A stretch of DNA of 64,000 nucleotides from Diplolepis rosae (lineage: Eukaryota; Arthropoda; Insecta; Hymenoptera; Diplolepididae). Each line of letters starts with the position of its first letter. Positions within the stretch are counted from its first letter, which is position 1. Of this stretch, positions 32,392 to 42,382 are shown piece by piece. The notes beneath the pieces were generated by a model that saw only the letters and a program-made list of their open reading frames with translations, was not told the origin of the DNA and did no database searches. A program made the position numbers and the translations under genes. Location: assembly GCA_030998225.1 (NCBI GenBank), contig JAPYXD010000045.1, forward strand, positions 1,116,001 through 1,180,000, given 5' to 3'.

Positions 32392-35300
32392 CTCCCTCTC
32401 GCCTATGAAGGACTCCATATGGTTGTCATTATTTTGCTTTGATACGTTGACAGATTTTTTTGTTCTTTTCGTGACCCTTGGAATATCACTCTCAAACTGT
32501 TGGACGAAATTGGCGATCATGGAGTACCTCTTCTTAGGTTTATTCTTTTCTACAATTTCATCTGATAATGGGATATTATAAATATTTTTATTCCTAAGTG
32601 TTAAATTTTGATTTGGAATTTTAATAGATGTTTTTTGAGAATCCTTACATTTTTGTTCTACTTTTTCCAGCGTGTATAAGTTAGCTGTCGGTACAGTTGA
32701 GATTTCAACATTCTCATCAATATTAGTATAATGTTCCGTTAGTGTTCCAGATTGCACTTCATTCAAAGATGTAGTCTCTATAATAATTGCGTTACAACCA
32801 TTTTTATTTAACTTCGTTGAAATTGATTCAGACGTCTCTTTTTTAAAATATTCGTTGTTGAGCTCCTCTTCATATTCATGTTTTGATATTTCAGCCTTAT
32901 TCGAAGAATTTCCAAATAAATAATTGCCATTGGATTGAATATTTAGAGAGTCGCGTGATTCGTTTGAATCTATTAAATCAGATTCTTTCTGAAATGCTTC
33001 TTCAGAATTTTCCCGAGAATATTTCTGCGATTCCCTTAATGCTTCTTTAAAAGTTCCAGGAAATTTTTGTAGAGATGTTTCCAAATCGTTTTTCATCACC
33101 ACATGCAATTTTTCTGATCTATATTCCAAGTTCGCACCTGTAGGATTTCCTGATATTGATTCATGTTCAGAATTTTTAAAATCAGAATTAAACTCAAGTT
33201 TTGGTGATTGTTTAATTGGATTTATCTCTTGGTACATTGCAATTAATTGTTTTTTTTCATTTTGTTCTTCTTTGGCATTAAAAATATTGTTTATGCTTTC
33301 TTTTTTAAGAAGAGTTTTTGTTTTTAATTCTCTATTATCCAGGGCCTGATTGCTTCTGACAATTCTGTCAAGTAATTGGCTTTCAGAATAAACCATAGAA
33401 GGATTTGGAAGCTCAGGTCCAGAATGTTTTTCAATGTCCACTAAAATGGGTTTAGCAGTAGTACGTTTACCTTGTATTCGAATTGGAATTTTGGATGAAA
33501 ACCTGTTTTTTGATCTTCTTATAGATTCATTACTGTTATTTATAACTATAAGTTGTGTCTTATTATTACTTTTCTGTCTATTAATACTTCCATTATAATA
33601 AATTCCGAAAATACATTCAGGCTTTTGTAGGCTGACATTATTTTTCGTGGACTCTACAATTTTATTTTCGTTGATATTTTTTTGTTTATTACCTTTTCCT
33701 TTTTGTGCTTCTGTAATCGGTATTTTATTACACGATAGTGCTAAATTTTTCACACTTTCATACTTTTTTGGTGAAATTGATGTCTTTGACCATTTGATAG
33801 ATCTTTTATCTAAAACTTTCTTCATTACTGATCTAGACCTAAATTCACTTGTTCTTGAATGTAAAGTGAGAGGATGGGAGCTCGATAACCTGATTATATT
33901 TTCTGATTCTTTCTGTTGAAGATTATGAAAGATCTTTTGATGTTTCTTGATTTCATCAAATTTTTTGAAATTTAAAAAATTATTATTTTTTGTTTTATTA
34001 TATTTTATAGATCTTTCTACAGTTGCAGGATTATTAATGCTTTTCATCGAAGGTCCACGTAATTTTACTGAATAAGTATCTGCTTTTTCCGTAGGCTTAT
34101 TAGAAACGGTCAAATCCCGCACCAATCGATATGTGGTGTATTGAACACCTAGATTTATATTCTTAATTGAATCATCATGTAGCTGCAAATCCGTTTTATT
34201 TACTTTTGAGTTGATTTCATTGATTAATGCCGTGAAAATTCGTGATTCAATAATTGCAGAACTGTCTTTATATATTATCTTACTCTCTATGTTTGTATTA
34301 TGACTGTCAATCATATTTGGAGAGATAGACAAATTCTTTTCATTCTTATTGTTAATAAAATTTTTTGAAGTGTGAGATGTGAATTTATTCTGATCTGTAA
34401 GAAATAAAAGCATCGTAGGAAAAAAACTTGTTTTTTTGGGCTGAGTATAATCAGATATTTTGTGTAGATTTAACTTTTTTAAATGTAACTCAATTTCACG
34501 TGACTTTATATGAATATTTTCGATGGAATTAATAGATACTCTTATTGAATTTGAGGGTAGACTCTTGTTGTAATTATCAAATAAAATTTCATAAGGGATA
34601 ATTGAGATCTGTTTGCTGTAACTAAAGTATTTAAATACTTTCAAGTTATCAGAGTGAACAATAGACAATTTTTTGTTTTTACCAGCCGCGTTTTCCATTT
34701 TGAAATTGCGATTGGCTTTTAAATCGATTCTTTGACTATCCTGGTAAGATTCAGATGCTTCATTTTCTTGAAAAACAACAATACGATTCTTAATGTCATA
34801 TCCTCGCTCACTTGAATTATTTTCTGTATTTGTCAACAAAATATTTTGATTATTTTGTTCTAATAGACTAACATCGAAATTTTTATGCAGGAGCTCATTC
34901 CAGAGTTTTCGATTTACCGCAGGAAATATTGAATAGTCTAGATGAGTATCATAAATTTGAATTGAATACATAATTTGAGATAGCTGGTTTGACTGTTCTA
35001 TTTGTTTTTGAGGGGCAACTATTCCTTCTACTTTAGCAAATATTTTAGATTTCAAAATAACGCCTGAGTTTATGTAAACATTATTATTATTAATGATTAC
35101 TGGTTTCCGATCATTTTTGTCTTCGTGAAAATCTTTCGAAACATCATTGAAATTTGAACTTTGAATAATTGATTCTTTGTAAACTAGCTTATTTTTTAAC
35201 TTATTAATTGTACAAAGCATTGGAATTTGTTTTTCGTCATTTTTTACGTTGAACTGAAGTTTTTGTAATGCTGCATTGGCGGGCTTATTCTTCTTCGATG

Positions 35301-36395
35301 ATAGCATTTTCAAAGCTTTTGTCAAAAGAATAAATAATTTTCCTGGTAATGATTCCGTTTCAAGTATAAAATGTTCGATATGTGCTGGTTGTGCGAATTC
35401 TAAAACTGCAAGGTGATCGGCAGAATTTTGATTGAGCGCTGAATGATCATTTGATCCCGATAATGAAATAAGATGTAAAGAGTGTTGTATTCTTGCATAG
35501 ATTACAAAAGGTTTTATTAGACTCTTGTGGATTAAAATGCTTCTATACTCAGACAAATCAATTTCTTCATCCACCTGATTCATTTCCATTTCTTTAGTTT
35601 CTATTATACATTTTTCAACAAAAGAATTTTTATTCGAAAATCCAACGCTTTCAAATACGCTGTTGGAAATTTTTCCTTCGATCTTTGATTGATCCAAATA
35701 TACTTTATTTTCAAAATTTAATTCAACTTTTGCAACTTCTACTTCTTCCAATGAATTGGAATCATTAAAATTTTTCTTTTGAATTATAGATTTTTCTGAA
35801 AAAACCATGTGTTTTTTGTCACCTATCCTGATTTCTTCCAGAGCAAGGAGTTTCTCCAGAAACATTTCTCTGATTCCATTCCGAACTTGATCTACCTTTT
35901 CTGAGTTCTGAGCTATTGTTGAAGTCACTTTTAACTGTCTCTTCTCATAACCTATTGGGTTTTCAGCAGCGCTTGCTGAAGATTGCCAATAATCCCATCG
36001 CGGCATAGTTTGTGATGATAAATATTTTTGTCGCTCCATTGATGCCAGATGTTTCTGTGCCCGTGTCTTCACCATTAAGGTATTTTTATCAAAATTGACG
36101 AATTTAAACATTCTTGAAGTTAATCGCTCATCCCTCTGTACCGGTCTGATCGACACGCTATCGAAACTGTTCAATAAGTCAATCTGATTATCGTTTTCTA
36201 TGCTTACTGCATCTTTTTCGAGTTCCCCATTATCAGTGAATTCTCGTAGGGTAGCCAGCTGTTGATGAAAAATAGGCTCCAACGTTGCAAAATTATCAAC
36301 TGACGAAAACGTCACCTGCTCCTTAGCTTCTGAGTCCAAAACATCCTGGATATGTTCGAAATTTCTCGTCAAACTACCTGATGCCCTTGTTGCAT
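32392..36395 (-). CDS. 4.0-kb internal exon of an unidentified host gene
   Basis: An uninterrupted minus-strand frame with 1334 complete codons after a 2-nt partial codon. It starts just after a polypyrimidine-AG acceptor (TTTTTTCTAG|AT GCA ACA AGG) and ends GGC GAG AGG GAG| followed by the strong donor GTCAGT, so both ends look like splice sites. The protein is rich in Ser, Asn, Lys, Ile and Glu, hydrophilic and mostly without clear domains, as for long disordered regions. A basic block RTKKSVNVSKQ and KPKKRYSMIANFVQQFE lie near the C-terminal end. The exon ends in phase 0, and the first LUBEL exon at 15158 starts in phase 0 on the same strand, so it could be an upstream LUBEL exon. That link is inference. 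A frame this long with no stop in AT-rich DNA argues for selection. Confidence 0.7.
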
Positions 36396-37009
36396 CTAGA
36401 AAAAATTAATCCAAGATTTAAAAAATAGTTCTTATTATATTATATTAGTTTTCATATTAATAATACTACGTTAACACTGTGAACAGATGGTGCAAGCGCC
36501 AAAAGCGATGGCGCGAGTTTTATACGGCATTTGTAAGAAAAAAGCGCATGGTACTTTATGGAACCACCTTAAGTTGAATAGAAAAATTCAAAAACTTTCA
36601 TAGTTTTTTGTTGGTATTTCATGTTCTTAAATTCTAGTCTAGACTGTCTGTTTACTAGACTCCCAGGTATCAAAATTCAGAGGGGATTCTGCATTGATTT
36701 CGAGTGATGATTCGAAACAACCCACGTGGAATTCTACATAGAAATCCAGGTAGAATTTTTTAAATTTTCTAAACCATAAAATACGCGCAAATACGGAAAG
36801 CATTCTCAAAAATTGGAGGCCTTTTACGTGGTGAGAACTCTCAAGAAGTATCATTCCAAAAGTTTTGGGGTATTTTATCTTTATGTACACATGGAAATCT
36901 TAACTGCAAATTTCATGCGGGGATCCTATGTGGATTGTTTAAAATTTCCACTCGAAAATTATGCGTAACTCCACGTGGAATCCTACGGTATTTTTTCGTG
37001 AGGGCTATA
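36396..37009. other. intron or upstream DNA, repeated CCACGTGGAAT words
   Basis: CCACGTGGAAT occurs at about 36722 and 36971, with similar words between (CATGTGG, ACGTGG), suggesting an old imperfect foldback. No gene recognised. Confidence 0.35.
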
Positions 37010-37342
37010 CAGGGTGAGGCACGTAAAGTGTCACAGAGCGATAGCACTCAAACTATCAATCATATCCAAAAATGTTTCAGACAAAAGTTTCAGTGTTCGA
37101 GAAGACTGTCATACTCGACAAACCTATTTTTTTTATCGGTGTCGCGTGCTGTAGCTACGTCAAGGTCAACTCCACTTTTTTGAATGGAACCATGTATTTT
37201 TTTCGATGACATTATTACCGATTTTAAGACGAACTACAACGCAAGGTCATTCTAGTCACGCAAAGTATGGAAATAGTCGAAAAATCGAAACATGACGGAA
37301 TAATCACTTTCAAAGGATCCACTAACCTTGGTTTGGGTCTAC

Positions 37343-37540
37343 CTACAGAAGATGCTCGAAGTGATGACCCTCAACTTGTAAGCACTTGTTAATTCGTTGA
37401 TGAAAAGACCGTCTAACTTCAGCCGACATTTGTGGAGTAATTTCGGTACATGCTTGGCGTATTCTTTCTTTTTTGCCGTCAGGCGTGGTAGGTTCTATCG
37501 CCATTACGCATTCTTTGACAAAACCCCATAAAAAATAATC
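37343..37540 (-). pseudogene. Tc1-like transposase, C-terminal part of split gene
   Basis: The minus strand reads PDYFLWGFVKECVMAIEPTT, then KKERIRQACTEITPQM and ends EGHHFEHLL. PDYFLWG holds the third acidic residue position of the DDxD transposases (compare LDYFLWGYLK in the intact enzyme at 38359). It continues the piece at 41509-42382 across the insert. Confidence 0.75.
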
Positions 37541-37725
37541 TGGTGATATATATTTAAACAATTTTTTCTGTGAAAAAAGGAACGCTTCCACTCCACTGGG
37601 TATCGAGCCCAGGACCTTTCGATTGCCGGTCGAATGCTCTATCATCTGAGCTACGGAGGTTCCACAAAACTTTTCTCACAGAATCTATTCACGACAATTT
37701 GGCCACGGATATATCATGAACTATA
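37541..37725 (-). repeat. inverted copy of the tRNA-like unit
   Basis: Reverse complement of 40212-40395. It includes the tRNA-like stretch 37588-37660 and the adjoining TCATGATATATCCGTGG text, and ends at the central TA where the DDxD transposon is inserted. Confidence 0.75.
37588..37660 (-). tRNA. tRNA-like sequence (degenerate), inverted copy
   Basis: 73 nt with the same fold as the four plus-strand copies: D-stem GCTC/GAGC, anticodon stem TTCGA/TCGAA around loop CCGGCAA (GGC at the anticodon position) and T-stem CTGGG/CCCAG. The acceptor stem pairs only in part (ACCTCCG with TGGAGTG), and the B-box differs from consensus (GGCTCGATACC). Probably SINE-like or a tRNA pseudogene rather than a working tRNA. 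Confidence 0.4.
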
Positions 37726-40211
37726 CAGGGTGTCTGAAAAGTCCCGGGACGGTTAGATATTTCCTCAAGTAAAATATTTTTCAAAAAAGTGAAGGTCATT
37801 CCTGAAGTAAATTTCAACGAGGAATTCAATGGTGACCTTCATTTTGACCTTAAAGTTGCCCTTCATGGCTTTCTGAAGGTCAACTTCGTTTTTTTAAAAT
37901 GGAAACCCCCTTTTTTTACATCTGCAATCGATAGAGCGGAAAATTCTACGTTCAGAGACGTACCCAAGTCATAGGTCAATTGTAACGTTCAAGGTCAATT
38001 AGAGGTTATTTGAAATTAACAAAGTTTTCCAAGAGGTCAGTGTAATTCCTGAAGTAAATTTCAACGAGAAATTCATTGGTGAGCTCTGCATTGATCTTGG
38101 TTACAGCGTTTTGAATATTGTAAATTCATATGTATAGGAAATTTTTCATTAAAAGTTCCAGGAGTTCTGGTGAGAGTTCTGTTCCTCCCCAAAGAGTTAT
38201 ATCGAAAAGTCCTATACCGTTTTTCGATAAATAAGTCGATACCTAAGGCGATACCATAAGTCCTATACCGTTTTTCTATCTCCATACGAAAATTACGAAT
38301 CGAAACTAAATTTACGTATTACGGGTACATACTTACTATCTTTCGCTAAAAGATTATTATGGCGCAAGCTAAACTTTCGGAACGAGAGAGGGTATCTGTA
38401 TTAATGATACGTGGTTGGGGAGATCAAGTTCGATCTTATGATCAAGTTCGTTTGCTTTTTAATCGCACTTTTCGTAATGGAGAAGGGTTAAATCCTGTCT
38501 CAAAATCAACAATTGAAAGAACTGTAAGGCACTTTATGAATCATGGATTTATCAAGGACCTTCAGAGAACTGGTCGGCCAAAATTTGCAGGATCTGAGGA
38601 GATGCAGATGGACATAGCCCAAGCATTTGTTGAAAACCCACACCTTAGTTTACGTCGAGCTAGTGATGAGCGTGACGTTGCTCCTGAGACAGTGCGAAAT
38701 ATTTTAAAAAGCATTCATTTCCGTCCTTACAAAGTTCATCTGGTACAAGAGCTCAATGAAGACGATACTGATCGTCGGGTTGAATTTTGTGAAATTATGA
38801 TGGACAGAATTGATAGAGATCCTCTTTTCTTATACAATACAGTATTTTCAGATGAAGCTACTTTCACTTTAAAAGGTGAAGTTAACAGGCAAAATTGTAG
38901 ATATTGGTCCGACACAAATCCTGATTGGTTATTGGAGAGTCACGCACAATATCCACAAAAGATTAATGTTTGGGCCGGTATCTTGAATGATACATTGATA
39001 GGCCCTTTCTTCATCGATGGTAATCTCAATGCCCGTGCATATGAAGAGCTTTTTAGAAACCAAATTCTACCAAGAATAAGGGAGATTACAGGCGATAATT
39101 TTCAAAATATTTGGTTCCAGCAGGATGGAGCAGCGGCTCATTACGGTAGGGAGGTTCGAGCATATTTGGATACTCAGTTCCCTCATAGGTGGATTGGAAG
39201 AAGGGGTGAAATCGAGTGGCCTGCTAGATCTCCTGATCTGACGCCTCTCGACTATTTTCTTTGGGGTTATTTAAAGAGCAAAGTATACTCAACGCAACTC
39301 CAAAGCTTAGACGAATTGCAGAATCGGATTCTACAAGAGGCTACTTCGATTGATAGGGAGATGATTCGTAATGCTGTAACTCATTTTTACAGTCGCATAG
39401 CTTTTTTTCAAGAAGCTCAAGGTTTTCATTTCGAACATCTTCACTGAAGCGTGAAAGGCAAGCGGACTCACGCTAATCAAACACCCCACAGGGAACAGAA
39501 TTTACTACATCCACGTCGTTGTTCCTGGGTAATGCTAAACGTAAACGTAAACTGCTTGGGAAAAATCTTGAAAAAACCTTGAAGATCATCACCAAGATCA
39601 ATACAGAGCTCACCAATGAATTTATCGTTGAAATTTACTTCAGGAATTACACTGACCTCTTGGAAAACTTTGTTAATTTCAAATAACCTTTAACTGACCT
39701 GGAACGTTACAATTGACCTATGCCTTGGGTACGTACTTGAACGTAGTATTTTTAGCTCTATCGATTGTAGATGTGAAAAAAGGGGGTTTCCACTTGAAAA
39801 AAAAATTTAACCTTCAAAAAGCCATAAAGGTCAACTTCAAAGTAAAAATGAAGGTCACCATTGAATTCCTCGTTGAAAAATACTTCAGGAATTGCACTGA
39901 CCTCTTGGAAAACTTTGTTTACTTCAAATAATCTCTAATTGACCTTGAACGTTACAATTGTCTTATGACTTGGGCACGTATCTGAACGTAGAATTTTCCG
40001 CTCTATCGATTGCAAATGTAAAAAAATCGGGTTTCCTTTAAAAAAAAACAAAGTTGACCTTCAAAAAGCCATGAAGGGCAACTTTAAGGTCAAAATGAAG
40101 GTCACCATTGAATTCCTCGTTGAAATTTACTTCAGGAATGACCTTCACTTTTTTGAAAAATATTTTACCTGAGGAAATATCCAACCGTCCCGGGACTTTT
40201 TAGACATCCTG
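37726..40211 (+). mobile_element. 2.49-kb DDxD transposon with long inverted ends and intact ORF
   Basis: The tips CAGGGTGTCTGAAAAGTCCC and, inverted, CAGGATGTCTAAAAAGTCCC have TA on both sides (37724-37725 and 40212-40213). The inverted repeats extend about 300 bp and include TGAAGGTCA-rich text. On the right, the subterminal unit is tandemly duplicated (about 39650-39900 and 39900-40150). The single transposase gene (38359-39447) has no stop or shift. This is the best candidate in the window for a recently active element. Confidence 0.85.
38359..39447 (+). CDS. Tc1/mariner-superfamily transposase, intact (DDxD)
   Basis: 362 residues, starting MAQAKLSERERVSVLMIRGW, the first Met of the open frame, just inside the left terminal repeat. 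The N-terminal ~130 residues hold two helix-turn-helix regions (SKSTIERTVRHFMNHGF; SLRRASDERDVAPETVRNIL). The catalytic core follows: FSDEATF (first Asp, about residue 170), WFQQDGAAAHYG (second, about 257) and SPDLTPLDYFLWG (third). I count 41 residues between the second Asp and the Asp of PLD, so it fits a DD41D spacing. It ends FQEAQGFHFEHLH. The enzyme should cut and paste its own element at TA sites. All three catalytic residues are present. Full length compared with the usual 340-370 residues. Confidence 0.9.
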   Translation: MAQAKLSERERVSVLMIRGWGDQVRSYDQVRLLFNRTFRNGEGLNPVSKSTIERTVRHFMNHGFIKDLQRTGRPKFAGSEEMQMDIAQAFVENPHLSLRRASDERDVAPETVRNILKSIHFRPYKVHLVQELNEDDTDRRVEFCEIMMDRIDRDPLFLYNTVFSDEATFTLKGEVNRQNCRYWSDTNPDWLLESHAQYPQKINVWAGILNDTLIGPFFIDGNLNARAYEELFRNQILPRIREITGDNFQNIWFQQDGAAAHYGREVRAYLDTQFPHRWIGRRGEIEWPARSPDLTPLDYFLWGYLKSKVYSTQLQSLDELQNRILQEATSIDREMIRNAVTHFYSRIAFFQEAQGFHFEHLH

Positions 40212-40276
40212 TATAGTTCATGATATATCCGTGGCCAAATTGTCGTAAATAGATTCTGTGAGAAAAGTTTTGTGGA

Positions 40277-40349
40277 ACCTCCGTAGCTCAGATGATAGAG
40301 CATTCGACCGGCAATCGAAAGATTCTGGGCTCGATACCCAGTGGAGTGG
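40277..40349 (+). tRNA. tRNA-like sequence, unit 1
   Basis: A-box-like TAGCTCAGATG; anticodon arm TTCGA-CCGGCAA-TCGAA (GGC); T-arm CTGGG-CTCGATA-CCCAG. The acceptor stem is only partly paired. Identical in sense to the inverted copy at 37588-37660 except near the variable region (AAGATT here, AGGTCC there). Confidence 0.4.
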
Positions 40350-40601
40350 AAGCGTTCCTTTTTTCACAGAATAAATGGTTTAAATATATATTGAAAATTC
40401 CATCTGATCTTAAATGAAGTTAATTCTAAATCTCAGGTTGATAGGGTCGATATGGTAGAGTTCCGTTATCACTGTGAATGATGCACTCTTCTAATGATCG
40501 ACATAATCGACTAAAATGATTTAGAAAAATTAGTAAATAGTTCAAGGTGTATCCGTAGGCGCATGCAGCGTATATAGATTCTGTGAGAAAAGTTGTGTGG
40601 A

Positions 40602-40674
40602 ACCTCCGTAACTCAGATGATAGAGCATTCGACCGGCAATCGAAAGGTCCTGGGCTCGATACCCAGTGGAGTGG
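40602..40674 (+). tRNA. tRNA-like sequence, unit 2
   Basis: As unit 1, but the A-box position reads TAACTCAGATG, which weakens the D-stem. The rest of the fold is kept. Confidence 0.35.
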
Positions 40675-40932
40675 AAGCGTTCCTTTTTTCACGGAAAAAA
40701 TTGTTTAAATATATATTGAAAAATTCCATCTAGTCTTAAATGACGTAAAATTAATTCTAAATCACAGGTTGTTAAGGTCGATATAGTAGAGTTCCGTTGT
40801 CACTGTGAGTGATACACACTTCTAATAATCGACATAATCGACTGAAATGATTTAGAAAAATTAGTAAATAGTTCAAGGTGTATCCGTAGGCGCATGCAGC
40901 GTATATAGATTCTGTGAGAAAAGTTGTGTGGA

Positions 40933-41005
40933 ACCTCCGTAACTCAGATGATAGAGCATTCGACCGGCAATCGAAAGGTCCTGGGCTCGATACCCAGTGG
41001 AGTGG
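40933..41005 (+). tRNA. tRNA-like sequence, unit 3
   Basis: Same sequence as unit 2, including the TAACTC change, which indicates that units 2 and 3 arose from one another. Confidence 0.35.
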
Positions 41006-41263
41006 AAGCGTTCCTTTTTTCACGGAAAAAATTGTTTAAATATATATTGAAAAATTCCATCTAGTCTTAAATGACGTAAAATTAATTCTAAATCACAGGT
41101 TGTTAAGGTCGATATAGTAGAGTTCCGTTGTCACTGTGAGTGATACACACTTCTAATAATCGACATAATCGACTGAAATGATTTGCAAAAATTAGTAAAT
41201 AGTTCAAGGTGTATCCGTAGGCGCATGAAGCGTATATAGACTCTGTGAGAAAAGTTTTGTAGA

Positions 41264-41336
41264 ACCTCCGTAGCTCAGATGATAGAGCATTCGACCGGCA
41301 ATCGAAAGGTTCTGGGCTCGATACCCAGCGGAGTGG
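41264..41336 (+). tRNA. tRNA-like sequence, unit 4
   Basis: TAGCTCAGATG A-box kept. The 3' acceptor side reads CGGAGTGG, which pairs one base better with the 5' ACCTCCG than the other copies do. Oddly, this end copy is the most tRNA-like. Confidence 0.4.
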
Positions 41337-41508
41337 AAGCGTTTCTTTTTCGCAGAAAAAATTGTTTAAATATATATTGAAAATTCCATCTGGTCTTAAA
41401 TGACGTTAATTCTAAATCACAGGTTGATAAGGTCGATATAGTAGAGTTCGGTTATCATGGTGAATGATAGACTCTTCTAATTATCGACATAATCGACTGA
41501 AATGATGA

Positions 41509-42382
41509 ACACAGAGCATAATGGGGTGGTGCACCGTCGTGTTGCCTCCACATGTTCGTGCGAACATGCAAGGGCACATCTTCCATTAATTGATGCAGTA
41601 CGTTTTGCAGATAGTTTGCGTAAACTTGCCCAGTCAAGAGCCTTTAAAAATAAATGGACCAATGACGTGATCGCCGACAATGCCGCACCAACAATCAACG
41701 GATCACGGATGTTGAAATGGTACAGTTTCCATCCATCGAGGATTCTCATTTGCCTAATAATGCATATTATGCCTATTCACATTTCCCGTATTTGCGAAGT
41801 TAGCTTCATCAGAAAAAAGCACATGACTCTAATATGAGACATCTGTGCTTATTTTTCTACGAATCCAATTACAGAAATTGACGCGTTTTAGGAAATCATT
41901 GATGTACAAATCCTGATGTAATGACATACGATCGGATGGAACTTGTGTTGATGTAAGATTCCTAATACAGATCGATGACTAATTCCACTCTTTTCTTCCA
42001 TTTGCCTGCTGCTCGGATGTGGATTTAGTGCAACTATAGATAAGATAGCAGCCGCGTTATTTTCATTAACAATTGGTCGACGTTTGACTCGTGTTTGTTT
42101 CACTGTACCGAAGCGACAGAAACGGTTAGCTAATCGCTCAAAAGCCATTTGCGATGTTTGTTGCCTATCCGGATAACGATACGCATATAAATCTTGGGCG
42201 TTCCTGTAATGTTTACGGCATTCCCCCAGCACTATCAACATATCAAAATATTCTTGAAAATCGTTCATTTTCGCGTTCGGATGTACTCTCATTAGAAGGT
42301 AATACGTGACTAACTGATATGTCAACAGAAAATGCTTACTTTCTGCCGATGTCAACAATACCCTATCGATGTGTATTATCAT
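41509..42382 (-). pseudogene. Tc1-like transposase, N-terminal and core part of split gene
   Basis: Minus strand: FQEYFDMLIVLGECRKHYRN, DLYAYRYPDRQQTSQMAFER and RFCRFGTVKQTRVKRRPIVN, the N-terminal DUF4817-type DNA-binding region. HTH text follows (MEEKSGISHRSVLGILHQHK), then frame-shifted core pieces: LYHFNIRDPLIVGA, MTGQVYANYLQNVLHQLMED, and WRQHDGAPPHYA with the second catalytic Asp. The frame breaks where the insert begins (near 41508) and the C-terminus lies at 37343-37540. Several shifts. Inactive. Confidence 0.7.

Larger units (their letters stand above)
40212..41508 (+). repeat. tandem array of ~331-bp units, each with a tRNA-like segment
   Basis: Four units in direct orientation have tRNA-like starts at 40277, 40602, 40933 and 41264 (spacings 325, 331, 331). 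Each continues TTTTTTCAC.GA..AA, GTTTAAATATATATTGAAA and AATCGACATAATCGACTGAA. Units 2 and 3 are nearly identical, so the array grew recently by unequal exchange or duplication. Unit 4 runs into the split Tc1-like transposase near 41508. Confidence 0.8.

Noticed and set aside
36639..36890. 83-codon minus-strand ORF upstream of the 4-kb exon as a further exon
   Set aside because: It lies in DNA with repeated CCACGTGGAAT words and has no matching splice sites.
37588..41336. Five functional tRNA-Ala(GGC) genes
   Set aside because: The acceptor stem is poorly paired, the B-box departs from consensus, GGC is not a usual eukaryotic tRNA anticodon, and the copies lie in a transposon-borne tandem repeat. 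Reported as tRNA-like only.
40212..41508. CRISPR-like array
   Set aside because: The repeats are about 331 bp with no short unique spacers, and the DNA is eukaryotic.
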